Part shown: piece by piece, positions 50,498 through 60,753 of the stretch | Layout of the letters: every line of letters begins with the position of its first letter | How positions within the stretch are numbered: the stretch's first letter is position 1 | From: Jatrophihabitans cynanchi | GTDB taxonomy: Bacteria > Actinomycetota > Actinomycetes > Mycobacteriales > Jatrophihabitantaceae | Direction of reading: 5' to 3' | DNA: 64,000 nucleotides | Assembly: GCF_027247405.1 (NCBI RefSeq) | Contig: NZ_CP097463.1 | Coordinates: 620,001 to 684,000 of the forward strand | Program-made: the position numbers and the translations under genes | The notes under the pieces: generated by a model | The model's database searches: none | Seen by the model: only the letters and a program-made list of their open reading frames with translations | What the model was told of the DNA's origin: nothing

Positions 50498-51913
50498 GTG
50501 ACCGCCCATATGACGCCTGACGAGTTCCGGCGCTACGGCCGTGAGGTCATCGACTGGATCGCCGACTACTACGAGAATGTCGAGTCGCTGCCCGTGCTCT
50601 CGCAGGTCGCGCCCGGCGACATCCGCGCCGCGTTGCCGTCCGACCCGCCCGAGCACGGCGAGCCGTTCGAGGCCGTGCTGCGTGACCTGGACGACGTGCT
50701 GCTCCCCGGGATCACGCACTGGCAGCACCCGTCGTTCTTCGGATTCTTTCCCGCCAACGCAAGCGGGCCTGCGATCCTCGGCGACCTGCTGGCGTCCGGG
50801 CTGGGCGTGCAGGGCATGCTCTGGGCGACGTCTCCGTCCGCGACCGAGTTGGAGACACACGTCCTGGACTGGTTCGCCACCCTGCTCGACCTGCCGTCGA
50901 CGTTCCGTTCCTCGGGCTCGGGAGGCGGGGTCATCCAGCACTCGGCGTCCGATGCCGCGCTCGTCGCCCTGATCGCCGCGCTGCATCGGGTGAGTGGCGG
51001 CCGCACCGAGCGTGAGGGGGTCGGCAGCGGACGGTACGCCGTCTACACCTCGGAGCAGACGCATTCGTCCGTCGAGAAGGCCTGTCGGGTCGCCGGTCTC
51101 GGCGCCGACGCGCTACGCAAGATCCCTGTCGATCCCGCGACGCTTGCCGTGCAGCCGACGTTGCTGCGCGAGGCGATCGAGACGGACGTGCGGCGCGGGG
51201 TCACCCCGGCGCTGGTGGTCGCGTCGATCGGGGCGACCGGCACGGGCGCGATCGATCCGGTCGGCGAGTTGGCCGACATCGCGCATCAGCACGGGGCGTG
51301 GCTGCACGTGGACGCCGCCTGGGCCGGGGTGGCGGCGGTAGCGCCGGAGTTCCGCTGGATCAACGACGGTGTGGGACGGGCCGATTCGTACTGCACCAAC
51401 CCGCACAAGTGGCTGCTGACCAACTTCGACTGCGACGCGTTCTGGGTTGCCGATCGAGCCGCGCTGGTCGGCGCGCTGTCGATCCTGCCCGAGTACCTGC
51501 GCAATGCCGCGACCGAGTCCGGCGCGGTGATCGACTATCGCGACTGGCACGTACCGCTGGGCCGGCGGTTCCGCGCGCTCAAACTGTGGGCGGTCATTCG
51601 CTGGTACGGCGCCGAGGGGTTGCGCGAACACGTCCGAGGCCACGTCGCGCTGGCGCAGGAGTTCGCGTCGTGGGTCGCGGCCGACGATCGCTTCGAACTG
51701 CTCGCGCCACACCCCCTTGCGCTGGTGACATTCCGGTTGCGCGCCGGCGACGAGGCGACGCGTGCGCTGATGGAGCGGGTCAACTCCTCGGGCGAGCTGT
51801 ACCTGACCCACACAGTCGTCGACGGAAAGGTGGCGCTGCGCATGGCGATCGGCGGCACCCTCACCGAGAGCCGGCACGTTCAGGCCGCGTGGCAACTGCT
51901 GTCCTCGCCGTAG
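50498..51913 (+). CDS. PLP-dependent group II (aromatic L-amino acid type) decarboxylase
   Basis: 471 residues. Family beginning TPDEFRRYGREVIDWIADYY, VLPGITHWQHPSFFGFFPAN-like segment, substrate/cofactor loop SSGSGGGVIQHSASDA, HVDAAWAGVAAVAPEFR, and PLP Lys in SYCTNPHKWLLTNFDCD. Closest in pattern to aromatic-amino-acid decarboxylases (Trp, Phe, Tyr or DOPA), but the substrate cannot be read from the sequence. GTG start at 50498; an internal ATG at 50510 (MTPDEF) is also suitable. Confidence 0.92.
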   Translation: MTAHMTPDEFRRYGREVIDWIADYYENVESLPVLSQVAPGDIRAALPSDPPEHGEPFEAVLRDLDDVLLPGITHWQHPSFFGFFPANASGPAILGDLLASGLGVQGMLWATSPSATELETHVLDWFATLLDLPSTFRSSGSGGGVIQHSASDAALVALIAALHRVSGGRTEREGVGSGRYAVYTSEQTHSSVEKACRVAGLGADALRKIPVDPATLAVQPTLLREAIETDVRRGVTPALVVASIGATGTGAIDPVGELADIAHQHGAWLHVDAAWAGVAAVAPEFRWINDGVGRADSYCTNPHKWLLTNFDCDAFWVADRAALVGALSILPEYLRNAATESGAVIDYRDWHVPLGRRFRALKLWAVIRWYGAEGLREHVRGHVALAQEFASWVAADDRFELLAPHPLALVTFRLRAGDEATRALMERVNSSGELYLTHTVVDGKVALRMAIGGTLTESRHVQAAWQLLSSP

Positions 51914-52166
51914 CTCACTGGATCTGCATCGACGTTCTCGGGGCGCGAAGAGCGATCGCGCTCCCCGGACGTGCCGCGGTCACGATGCCCCGTTCTTGCG
52001 CTGACCGCCACGCTCGTGACGCTCTGGTCACTCGATGCCGCAACCAGCCGGAGCTCGCTTGTCCATGTCGGGGCTATCTGCCGCGGAGGCTTATGCAATC
52101 GAGGGGTCAGGACACCCCAATCGCATGACAGAGTGCGCCAGGACCAAGCCGACCACGCAACGGCGA

Positions 52167-53099
52167 CTACGAGATCCGGACCATGCCCTCTTGCACGACG
52201 CTGACCAGGTGCTGTCCGGACTGGTCGAAGAAACGACCGGACGCGAGCCCGCGCCCGCCGGAAGCGGTCGGTGACTCGGAGACGTAGAGGATCCACTCGT
52301 CCGCGCGGAACCGGCGCTGGAACCACATCGCGTGATCGAGCGAGGCCATCGCCTTCACCTGCTGGCCGGCGACCAGTCCGTGCCGCACCAGGACCGAGTC
52401 GAGCAGCGTCAGGTCCGAGGCGAAGGTCAGCACGCAGACGTGCAGCAGCGGGTCGTCCGGAAGCCGGCCGTTCGCCCGCATCCAGACCCGGTTGATCCCC
52501 TCGCGCGGCTGCGGATCGGCGTACTGCCAGGGCGGGTCGTCCACGTAGCGCAGATCGATCGGTCGCGGGTTGGTGCGGTAGTAGTCGGCGAGTTCCTTGT
52601 CCGCACGCTCGTAACGCTGCTCGAACGTCGGCAGCGACTGCGGCGGCGGTGCGGCCGGCATCGGCGAGCCGTGCTCGAGTCCCGGCTGTTCCAGCTGGAA
52701 GGACGCCGAGAGCGCGAAGATCGCCCGGCCGAACTGGATCGCGGTGACGCGGCGGGTGCTGAACGAGCGCCCGTCGCGCACCCGATCGACCTCGTACACG
52801 ATCGGCGCGTTCGAGTCGCCCGGGCGGATGAAGTAGGAGTGCAGCGAGTGGACGTGCCGGTCGGGATCAACGGTGCGACCGGCCGCGACGAGCGCCTGCC
52901 CGGCGACCTGGCCGCCGAACGCGCGCTGCCAGCGAGTGCGCGAGCTGTCACCGCGAAAGATGTTCTCCTCGATCCGCTCCAGGTCGAGCAGGCGCACCAG
53001 TCCGTCGACGGCGACCTGCCCGACCTCGTCAAAGCACGGGGCGTAATCGGTGCCGAGGTCGTCGGCCGGACCAGCGTGGCGGCGGGGCTCAGAGGTCAT
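52167..53099 (-). CDS. tesB: Acyl-CoA thioesterase II
   Basis: 310 residues from ATG 53099. Double hot-dog fold: LLDLERIEENIFRGDS, AFGGQVAGQALVAAGRTV, HSLHSYFIRPGDSNAPIVYE, and the second half with LTFASDLTLLDS, SLDHAMWFQRRFRADEWILY and catalytic-type GGRGLASGRFFDQSGQHLVS. It cleaves medium and long acyl-CoA. The start overlaps the end of pyk by 11 bases; the pyk-tesB pair is also found in mycobacteria. Confidence 0.94.
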   Translation of the reverse strand: MTSEPRRHAGPADDLGTDYAPCFDEVGQVAVDGLVRLLDLERIEENIFRGDSSRTRWQRAFGGQVAGQALVAAGRTVDPDRHVHSLHSYFIRPGDSNAPIVYEVDRVRDGRSFSTRRVTAIQFGRAIFALSASFQLEQPGLEHGSPMPAAPPPQSLPTFEQRYERADKELADYYRTNPRPIDLRYVDDPPWQYADPQPREGINRVWMRANGRLPDDPLLHVCVLTFASDLTLLDSVLVRHGLVAGQQVKAMASLDHAMWFQRRFRADEWILYVSESPTASGGRGLASGRFFDQSGQHLVSVVQEGMVRIS

Positions 53100-54519
53100 G
53101 GCGCAGCACGTCGCCGATGTGGTGCACCCGGATCGTGTTCGTCGCCCCGGGCGTTGCCGGCGGGGTTCCGGCGACCACGACGACCAGGTCGTGCGGACGG
53201 CACACCCGCCGGTTGAGCAGTGCGGAGTCCACCTGGCGCACCATGTCATCGGTGGTCTTCACCGTCCACACCAAGTGGGCCTCGGCCCCCCACAGCAACG
53301 CCATCTGCCGCTGCACCTGCTCGACCGGCGTGAACACGAGCAGCTGCTGGCGCGGTTGCAAGCGGGACAGCCGCCGCGCGGTGTCGCCCGTCTGGGTGAA
53401 CGCGACCAGTGCGACCGCACCGAGAGCGTCGCCGATGTCCCGCGCTGCCTTGGCGATCGCGCCGCCCGGGGTGCGCGGGTTGTGCTTGAGTGCGCCCACC
53501 CGCAGGCCCGACGCCTCGACCGAGGTGATGATGCGGCTCATCGTCGCGACCGCCTGCACCGGGTACTTGCCGACGCTGGTCTCGCCCGAGAGCATGACCG
53601 CGTCCGCGCCGTCGACGACTGCGTTCGCGACGTCGGAGGCCTCGGCCCGTGTCGGGCGGGAGTGGCTGATCATGGACTCGAGCATCTGCGTCGCGACGAT
53701 CACCGGCTTGGCGTTGTCGCGGCAGATCTGGATCGCCTGCTTCTGCACGACCGGCACCTGCTCGAGCGGCATCTCGACGCCGAGGTCGCCGCGCGCGACC
53801 ATGATGCCGTCGAACGCGAGCACGATCTCCTCGAGCCGGTCGACGGCCTCGGGCTTCTCGATCTTGGCGATGACCGGACGCCGGACGCCGACCCGGTCCA
53901 TGACCTGGTGCACCAGCTTGATGTCCTCGGCGTGCCGGACGAACGAGAGTGCGATGTAGTCGACGCCCAGGCGCAGCGCGAACTCCAGGTCCTCGGCGTC
54001 CTTGTCCGACATCGCCGGCACGCTGACGTCGACGCCGGGCAGCGAGAGTCCCTTGTTGTTGCTGACCTTGCCACCCTCGGTCACGTCGCACACCACGTCG
54101 GTGCCGTTCTCGATCTCGACGGCGACCAGCGCGATGTTGCCGTCGTCGACCAGCAGCTTGTCACCGGGCCGGACGTCCGCGGCGAGCTGCTTGTACGTGG
54201 TGGACACCCGGTCGTGGGTGCCCTCGACGTCCTCGACGGTGATCCGGACCCGCTCGCCGGTAGCCCACTCGACGGGACCGTCGGCGAACGTGCCGAGGCG
54301 GATCTTGGGGCCCTGCAGGTCGGCGAGCACGGCCACGTTGCGGCCCGCGACCTCGGCGGCCTGGCGGATCTCGTGGTAGCGCCGCCCGTGGTCAGCGTGC
54401 ACGCCGTGGCTGAAGTTGAGCCGGGCGACGTCCATCCCGGCCTCGACGAGCGCGCGGCCGCGTTCGGGGGTGTCGGTAGCCGGGCCCAGGGTGCAGACGA
54501 TCTTCGCGCGGCGGTTCAC
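53089..54519 (-). CDS. pyk: Pyruvate kinase
   Basis: 476 residues. Start RRAKIVCTLGPATDTPERG, then GMDVARLNFSHGVHADHG, the active site IAKIEKPEAVDRLEEIV with DGIMVARGDLGVEMPLEQVP, MLESMISHSRPTRAEASDVA and AVMLSGETSVGKYPVQAV. The C-terminal allosteric domain is complete. It turns phosphoenolpyruvate and ADP into pyruvate and ATP. First gene of the pyk-tesB unit. Confidence 0.97.
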   Translation of the reverse strand: MNRRAKIVCTLGPATDTPERGRALVEAGMDVARLNFSHGVHADHGRRYHEIRQAAEVAGRNVAVLADLQGPKIRLGTFADGPVEWATGERVRITVEDVEGTHDRVSTTYKQLAADVRPGDKLLVDDGNIALVAVEIENGTDVVCDVTEGGKVSNNKGLSLPGVDVSVPAMSDKDAEDLEFALRLGVDYIALSFVRHAEDIKLVHQVMDRVGVRRPVIAKIEKPEAVDRLEEIVLAFDGIMVARGDLGVEMPLEQVPVVQKQAIQICRDNAKPVIVATQMLESMISHSRPTRAEASDVANAVVDGADAVMLSGETSVGKYPVQAVATMSRIITSVEASGLRVGALKHNPRTPGGAIAKAARDIGDALGAVALVAFTQTGDTARRLSRLQPRQQLLVFTPVEQVQRQMALLWGAEAHLVWTVKTTDDMVRQVDSALLNRRVCRPHDLVVVVAGTPPATPGATNTIRVHHIGDVLRHDL

Positions 54520-54546
54520 ACATTCAGCCTAGGGCTTCGCCTGTTG

Positions 54547-54608
54547 AGTGGCGGGTTACGGGTTGAGTGGCGGGCTATAGGTCGCCACTGAACCGCAAAG
54601 TCGCCACT
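54547..54608 (+). repeat. Intergenic palindromic repeat with four AGTGGCG cores (copy 2)
   Basis: AGTGGCG at 54547 and 54566, CGCCACT at 54583 and 54602, with 19-base steps in each pair. GTTGAGTGGCGGG forms the outer arms with TCGCCACTCAAC. It fills the whole pyk-gltB spacer and reaches the gltB stop. Copy 1 is at 31281-31358. Confidence 0.88.
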
Positions 54609-57600
54609 CAACGGGGTGGACGGGCGGATCCGCCGGCCGCTTCGAGGATCCGCTGGAACTCGCGCGGCACGAGCGCGGTGAACCGGCCGAGCGCCCTGGG
54701 CCAGTCGGCGAGCAGCGCGGCCGCGACCGCGGACCCGGTGTGCGCCGCGTGCGCCGCGAGGAGAGCACGCAACCGCTCGGCGGCGTCCTCGCTCACCGGC
54801 CCGACGTCGACCAGCTCGGCGTTCACCCGCGAGGCGTCCAGGTCGAGCACGAACGCGTAACCGCCGGACATCCCGGCCGCGACGTTGCGTCCGGTGGGTC
54901 CGAGGATCACGGCGGTGCCGCCGGTCATGTACTCGGCCGCATGGTCACCGGCGCCCTCGCAGACCAGGTCGGCGCCGGAGTTGCGCACCCCGAACCGCTC
55001 GCCGACCACGCCACGCAGGAACAGCCGGCCGCTCGTCGCGCCGTAGCCGATCACGTTGCCGGCGATGACGTTCTGCTCGGCCACGAACCGCGCCCGGTCG
55101 TCCGGGCGCACCGCGATGACCCCGCCGGACAAACCCTTCCCGACGTAGTCGTTCGCGTCGCCGAAGAGCCGCAGCGTGATCCCGCGCGGAAGGAACGCGC
55201 CGAACGACTGCCCCGCCGAACCGCGGAACGTGACGTCGATCGTGCCGTCCGGCAACCCTGCCGCCCCGTAGCGTCGGGTGACCAGCGAACCGAGCATGGT
55301 CCCGACGGTGCGGTTCACGTTGCGCACCGGCAGTTCCAGCTTGACCGGCACCGCGTCGAGCAGCGCCCCCTCGCACAGCTGCACGAGCGTGTTGTCCAGC
55401 GCGGCGTCGAGCGCGTGGTCCTGCTCGCGGGTCTTGGTCAGCGCGTTGCCGTAGGGCGACTGCGGAACCGCGAGCAGTGGGGTGAGGTCCAGCCCGTCCG
55501 TCTTCCACAGTTCGATCGCCTTGCGCGCGTCGAGCACCTCGACGTGCCCGATCGCCTCCTGCAACGAGCGGAAACCGAGCGAGGCGAGGATCTCGCGGAC
55601 CTGCTCGGCCAGGTACTCGAAGAACGTGACGACGAACTCCGGCTTGCCGGTGAACCGTTCGCGCAGCACCGGATTCTGTGTCGCGACGCCGACCGGGCAG
55701 GTGTCCAGGTGGCAGACCCGCATCATCACGCAGCCGGACACGATCAGGGGCGCGGTGGCGAACCCGTACTCCTCGGCGCCGAGCAGCGCGGCGATCACCA
55801 CGTCACGTCCCGTCTTCATCGCACCGTCGACCTGCACGGTGATCCGGTCGCGCAGCCCGTTCAGCAGCAGCGTCTGCTGCGTCTCGGCCAGGCCGAGTTC
55901 CCACGGCAGGCCCGCGTGCTTGAGCGAGGTCAGCGGCGCGGCCCCGGTCCCGCCGTCGTGTCCGGAGATGAGGACGACGTCGGCGTGCGCCTTGGACACG
56001 CCCGCGGCGACCGTGCCGACCCCGGACTCGGCGACCAGCTTCACGTGCACGCGTGCCTGCGCGTTCGCGTTCTTCAGGTCGTGGATCAGCTGGGCGAGGT
56101 CCTCGATCGAGTAGATGTCGTGGTGCGGTGGCGGGCTGATCAGGCCCACTCCGGGCGTCGAGTGCCGGGTGCGCGCGATCCACGGATACACCTTGTAGCC
56201 GGGCAGCTGGCCGCCCTCCCCCGGCTTGGCGCCCTGGGCCACCTTGATCTGGATGTCGTCGGCGTTGACGAGGTAGTGCGAGGTCACGCCGAAGCGGCCG
56301 GACGCCACCTGCTTGACGGCCGAGCGGCGTGAATCGCCGTTCGCGTCGGGCGTGTAGCGCTCGGCGTCCTCGCCGCCCTCCCCCGAGTTCGACTTGCCGC
56401 CGAGGCGGTTCATCGCGATGGCCAGCGTCTCGTGCGCCTCCGCCGAGATCGAGCCGTAGCTCATCGCGCCGGTGGCGAACCGGGTGACGATCGACTCGAC
56501 CGGCTCGACCTCCTCGACCGGGATCGGCTCGCGGTCCGAGGCGAACTCGAACAGCCCACGCAGCGTGCCGCCGGTCCGGTTCAGGGCCTCGACCTTCTCG
56601 GTGTACTCGCGGAACACCTCGTAGCGCCGCTGCCGCGTCGCGTGCTGCAGCAAGAACACCGTCTCCGGGTTGAACAGGTGCAGCTCACCCTCGCGCCGCC
56701 ACTGGTACTCGCCGCCCACCTCCAGCCGACGATGCGCTTTCGCGGTAGGCACGAGCGGGTACGCGGTCGCGTGCCGCGCCGCAGCCTCCTCGGCGAGCAC
56801 GGCCAGATCCACGCCGCCGAGCCGCGAGGGCGTCCCGCCGAAGTACTCGTCCAGCACCGGCTGCGCGATGCCGAACGCCTCGAAGACCTGCGCGCCGGTG
56901 TACGACGCGATCGTCGAGATGCCCATCTTGGACATCACCTTGAGCACGCCCTTGCTCAACGCCTTGATGTAGTTGACGATCGCCGTCTCAGCGGTGAGCT
57001 CGGCAATCGCACCGTTCGCGACCAGGTCGTCGATCGACTCGAACGCCAGGTACGGGTTGACGGCTGCGGCGCCGTAGCCGATCAGCAGCGCGATGTGGTG
57101 CACCTCGCGCGCCTCGCCGGTCTCGACCACCAGCCCCACCTGGGTACGCTGCCCGGTCCGCACCAGGTGCTGGTGCACCGCCGAGGTGAGCAGCAACGCG
57201 GGGATCGGCGCGTGGTCGGCATCGCAGTCGCGGTCGGACAGGATCAGGATCCGCGCGCCGGCGGCCACCGCCTCCGAACACTCGCGCCGGACCCGCTCGA
57301 TCGCCGCCGTCAACGCCTCGCCGCCGCCGTGCACCCGGAACCGTCCGTCGATCAGCTGGCAGGCGAAGCCGGGCATGTCGCCGTCGGCGTTCACGTGCCA
57401 GATCTTGGCCAGCTCGTCATTGTTGATCACCGGGCGCGGGATCACGATCTGCCGGCAGGACGCCGGGCCGGGCGTCAGCAGGTTCTGCTCGGGCCCGACC
57501 GTCCCGGCCACCGAGGTGACCATCTGCTCGCGGATCGCGTCCAGTGGCGGGTTGGTCACCTGGGCGAACAGCTCGGAGAAGTAGTCGAACAGCAGCCGCG

Positions 57601-59110
57601 GACGTTGCGACAGCGCCGCCAGCGGGGTGTCCGTGCCCATCGACCCGATCGGCTCGGCCGCCTCGCGCGCCATCGGCGCGATCAGCACCCGCAGCTCCTC
57701 CTCGCTGTAGCCGAAGATCTGCTGGCGGCGGGTCACCGACTCGTGGCTGAACGTCACGTGCTCGCGCTCGGGCAGATCGTCCAGCTGAACCAGGCCGGCG
57801 TGCAGCCACTCGCCGTACGGGTGCTCGGCCGCGAGCTCTGCCTTGATGTCGGCGTCGGCGCGAATCTCGCCGCGAGCCGTGTCGACCAGGAACATCCGTC
57901 CCGGTTGCAGCCGCCCCTTCGCCACGATCGTGGCCGGATCCAGCTCGAGCACACCCGACTCGCTGCCGAGCACGACCAGCCCGTCGGACGTGTGCCACCA
58001 CCGCCCGGGCCGCAACCCGTTGCGGTCCAGCACCGCTCCGATGATGGTGCCGTCGGTGAAGTTGACGCAGGCCGGCCCGTCCCAGGGCTCCATCAGTGAC
58101 GCGTGGAACTCGTAGAACGCGCGCCGCTGCCGGTCCATCGTGGGGTTGTTCTCCCACGCCTCCGGGATCATCATCAGCACCGCGTGCGGCAGGCTGCGTC
58201 CCGACAGGTGCAACAGTTCGAGCACCTCGTCGAAGCTGGCCGAGTCGCTGAACGCGGGCGTGCAGATCGGGAACAGCCGCTTGAGGTCACCGGGGATCAG
58301 GTCGGATTCGAGCAGTGCCTGCCGGGTCGCCATCCAGTTGCGGTTGCCGCGGATCGTGTTGATCTCGCCGTTGTGCGCGATGTACCGGTACGGGTGCGCG
58401 AGTGGCCACGACGGGAACGTGTTGGTGGAGAACCGGCTGTGCACCAGGCCGATCGCGCTCGCGAAGCGTTCGTCGGTGAGGTCCGGGAAGAACGTGCCGA
58501 GCTGGTCGGTGGTGAACATCCCCTTGTAGACCAGGGTGCGCCCGGACAGCGACGGGAAGTACAGCTCGAGCTCCTCGTCGCGCGCCCGGTGCTCGGCGAC
58601 CTTGCGGGTGGCGAACGCCCGCCGCTCCAGGTCGAGCCCGTTCGCGCCGCCGAGAAACACCTGCGCGAACGCCGGCATCACGCTGCGCGCGGTGGGCCCG
58701 AGCCCGTCCGGGCTGGTCGGGACATCGCGCCAGCCGAGCACGCTCAGGCCCTCCTCGGCGGCCGTCCGCTCCACCAGCTCGACCGCGGCCCGCGCGGCCC
58801 GCGCGTCGGTGGGCAGGAACGCGATGCCGACCGCGTACTCGCCCACCGGGGGCAGGTCGAAGTCGACGACCGCGCGCAAGAACGCGTCGGGCACCTGCAC
58901 GGTGATGCCTGCCCCGTCACCCGAGGACGGTTCGGCACCGGCCGCGCCGCGGTGATCGAGGTTGTGCAGCGCGGTCAGCGCGTGGGCGATGATCGCGTGA
59001 TCGGGCCGTCCGTGCAGGTCGGCGACGAACGCGACCCCGCACGAGTCGGACTCGAACCGCGGGTCGTACAGCCCTTGAGCGTCGGGCACGGCGGAGAAGG
59101 GGATGCGCAA
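54608..59110 (-). CDS. gltB: Glutamate synthase (NADPH-type) large subunit
   Basis: 1500 residues from a TTG start at 59110 (GGGAG eight bases upstream). After a propeptide of about 23 residues the Ntn Cys appears in [16 protein letters not shown]. Glutaminase, central, FMN-binding synthase ([20 protein letters not shown]) and C-terminal beta-helix domains follow. The 3Fe-4S Cys set is in [18 protein letters not shown]. It makes two glutamates from glutamine and 2-oxoglutarate, with electrons passed from GltD. No gltD is beside it: pyk follows after 88 bp of repeats. Confidence 0.97.
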   Translation of the reverse strand: MRIPFSAVPDAQGLYDPRFESDSCGVAFVADLHGRPDHAIIAHALTALHNLDHRGAAGAEPSSGDGAGITVQVPDAFLRAVVDFDLPPVGEYAVGIAFLPTDARAARAAVELVERTAAEEGLSVLGWRDVPTSPDGLGPTARSVMPAFAQVFLGGANGLDLERRAFATRKVAEHRARDEELELYFPSLSGRTLVYKGMFTTDQLGTFFPDLTDERFASAIGLVHSRFSTNTFPSWPLAHPYRYIAHNGEINTIRGNRNWMATRQALLESDLIPGDLKRLFPICTPAFSDSASFDEVLELLHLSGRSLPHAVLMMIPEAWENNPTMDRQRRAFYEFHASLMEPWDGPACVNFTDGTIIGAVLDRNGLRPGRWWHTSDGLVVLGSESGVLELDPATIVAKGRLQPGRMFLVDTARGEIRADADIKAELAAEHPYGEWLHAGLVQLDDLPEREHVTFSHESVTRRQQIFGYSEEELRVLIAPMAREAAEPIGSMGTDTPLAALSQRPRLLFDYFSELFAQVTNPPLDAIREQMVTSVAGTVGPEQNLLTPGPASCRQIVIPRPVINNDELAKIWHVNADGDMPGFACQLIDGRFRVHGGGEALTAAIERVRRECSEAVAAGARILILSDRDCDADHAPIPALLLTSAVHQHLVRTGQRTQVGLVVETGEAREVHHIALLIGYGAAAVNPYLAFESIDDLVANGAIAELTAETAIVNYIKALSKGVLKVMSKMGISTIASYTGAQVFEAFGIAQPVLDEYFGGTPSRLGGVDLAVLAEEAAARHATAYPLVPTAKAHRRLEVGGEYQWRREGELHLFNPETVFLLQHATRQRRYEVFREYTEKVEALNRTGGTLRGLFEFASDREPIPVEEVEPVESIVTRFATGAMSYGSISAEAHETLAIAMNRLGGKSNSGEGGEDAERYTPDANGDSRRSAVKQVASGRFGVTSHYLVNADDIQIKVAQGAKPGEGGQLPGYKVYPWIARTRHSTPGVGLISPPPHHDIYSIEDLAQLIHDLKNANAQARVHVKLVAESGVGTVAAGVSKAHADVVLISGHDGGTGAAPLTSLKHAGLPWELGLAETQQTLLLNGLRDRITVQVDGAMKTGRDVVIAALLGAEEYGFATAPLIVSGCVMMRVCHLDTCPVGVATQNPVLRERFTGKPEFVVTFFEYLAEQVREILASLGFRSLQEAIGHVEVLDARKAIELWKTDGLDLTPLLAVPQSPYGNALTKTREQDHALDAALDNTLVQLCEGALLDAVPVKLELPVRNVNRTVGTMLGSLVTRRYGAAGLPDGTIDVTFRGSAGQSFGAFLPRGITLRLFGDANDYVGKGLSGGVIAVRPDDRARFVAEQNVIAGNVIGYGATSGRLFLRGVVGERFGVRNSGADLVCEGAGDHAAEYMTGGTAVILGPTGRNVAAGMSGGYAFVLDLDASRVNAELVDVGPVSEDAAERLRALLAAHAAHTGSAVAAALLADWPRALGRFTALVPREFQRILEAAGGSARPPR

Positions 59111-59122
59111 CGGAGCTCCCTA

Positions 59123-59148
59123 GTACGACTTGGTACGAACTAGTACGA
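59123..59148 (-). promoter_or_regulatory. Three GTACGA repeats with 10-bp period before gltB
   Basis: GTACGA occurs at 59123, 59133 and 59143, exactly one helical turn apart, with TAG/TGG before each. They end 13 bases before the gltB TTG. This looks like a site for a cooperatively binding regulator. It does not match the GlnR box I know. Confidence 0.5.
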
Positions 59149-59375
59149 CGATCGCGGACAACCGGATGACCGATATGTGGGTATCCGGACCGGGACAGCG
59201 TCGGCCCGTGCAGCGCCTTGAAGATTACCGCCAGCCGGCCCGCGGGCCCCACCGGGTTGACTGTGAGCCCGCCCGCACAGCCGGTTGGCGCAGATGAGCG
59301 ATGTATCAACGCGCCGCCCGGCGCATCCTCTGACGGGATTGCCGTGGCCAGGACCACGGCAGGACGGAGGAGACG

Positions 59376-60752
59376 ATGACGTACGTCGACACGCTGGCAG
59401 ACCTGCCGATGGCACTGCGGGGCCGCATGCTGCTGCCCGGCGACGACGGCTACCCGGACGCGGTGGCCGGCTTCAACCTGGCGGTGACGCACCGCGCACC
59501 GGTGGTCGTCGCCGCCCGGTGCGCCGAGGACGTGGCCGCGGCGGTCCGGTATGCGAGCGGCGCCGGGCTGCCCGTCGCGGTACAGGCGACCGGGCACGGG
59601 GCGCACCAGTCGTTCGAGCGCTGCATGCTGATCAACACCAGCGGCATGGACACGTTCGCGATCGACCCGGGGGCGCGCACCGCCACGGTCGGGGCCGGCG
59701 TGAAGTGGCGCGCCGTGCTGGACGCGGCCGCCGAACACGGGCTCGCCGGGTTGTGCGGCTCGACCTCGGACGTCGGGGTCGTCGGGTTCACCGTCGGCGG
59801 CGGGCTGCCGGTGCTGGGCCGGGCGTTCGGTTTCGCCGCCGAGCGGGTGCGCTCGCTCCAGGTGGTGACCGCGGACGGCGTGATCCGTTACGTCGACGCC
59901 GAGCACGAGCCGGAGCTGTTCTGGGCGTTGCGTGGCGGCGGCGGAAACGCCGGCATCGTCACGTCGATGACCTTCGAGCTGCTGCCACTTGCCCGGGTGT
60001 ACGGCGGCGGCATCTTCTTCCGCGGCGAGGACGCCGCGACCGTTATGGCCGCGTACGCCGAGTGGGTGCGAACCGTCCCGGACGAGCTGTGCAGTTCGCT
60101 GGCGTTCCTGCGCCTCCCGCCGTTCCCGGAGATCCCGGCACCGCTGCGCGGGCAGTTCACCATGCACCTGCGGATCTGCTACCCGGGCGACCCGGCCGAG
60201 GGCGAGCGGCTCGTCGAGCCGATGCGCAGCTGCGCGCCCGCTGTCATCGAGATGTTGCACGAGCTGCCGTACCAGGAACTCGACCTGATCCACCAGGACC
60301 CGGATCATCCAGTGCCGTTCACCGAGACGGGCGGCCTGCTCGCCGAGCTGGACCGGGCGACGATCGACACGCTCGTCGCCCAGGCGGGGCCGCAGTCCCA
60401 GTGCCCGCTGCTTCTCGTCGAGGTGCGCCACCTCGGTGCCGCCCTGGCGCGGCAACCGAAGCTCGAGGACGCGGTCGGTGCGCGCGAGGCGGCGTTCTCC
60501 CTGACCGCCGTCGGGATGCTGGCCGGCCCTGCAGCCGGCGCGGTGCAGCCCGCGCTCGCCGGGCTGAGCGCCGCACTGGCGCCGCACACCACGGGCCGCA
60601 CCTTCGTGAACCTGCACGGGCACCCGGGCGACGAGCCCGACCGGGCACGCGCCTGGGCACCGGAGCAGTACGCGCGGCTGCGCCGGGTGAAGGGCAGGTA
60701 CGACCCGGGCAACACGTTCCGGTTCGGCCACGCGATCAGCCCGGCGAGCTGA
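59376..60752 (+). CDS. Berberine-bridge-like FAD-binding oxidoreductase
   Basis: 458 residues. PCMH-type FAD domain: VVVAARCAEDVAAAVRYASG, VQATGHGAHQSFERCML (the His in GHGAH is the usual 8-alpha-N-histidyl attachment), STSDVGVVGFTVGGGLPVLG and ELFWALRGGGGNAGIVTSM. The C-terminal BBE motif includes YDPGNTFRFGHAI. There is only one covalent site, as in 6-hydroxynicotine oxidase-like members. Substrate unknown. It lies between gltB and glnD on the opposite strand, an insertion into the nitrogen genes. Convergent with glnD, one base apart. Confidence 0.9.
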   Translation: MTYVDTLADLPMALRGRMLLPGDDGYPDAVAGFNLAVTHRAPVVVAARCAEDVAAAVRYASGAGLPVAVQATGHGAHQSFERCMLINTSGMDTFAIDPGARTATVGAGVKWRAVLDAAAEHGLAGLCGSTSDVGVVGFTVGGGLPVLGRAFGFAAERVRSLQVVTADGVIRYVDAEHEPELFWALRGGGGNAGIVTSMTFELLPLARVYGGGIFFRGEDAATVMAAYAEWVRTVPDELCSSLAFLRLPPFPEIPAPLRGQFTMHLRICYPGDPAEGERLVEPMRSCAPAVIEMLHELPYQELDLIHQDPDHPVPFTETGGLLAELDRATIDTLVAQAGPQSQCPLLLVEVRHLGAALARQPKLEDAVGAREAAFSLTAVGMLAGPAAGAVQPALAGLSAALAPHTTGRTFVNLHGHPGDEPDRARAWAPEQYARLRRVKGRYDPGNTFRFGHAISPAS

Positions 60753-60753
60753 G

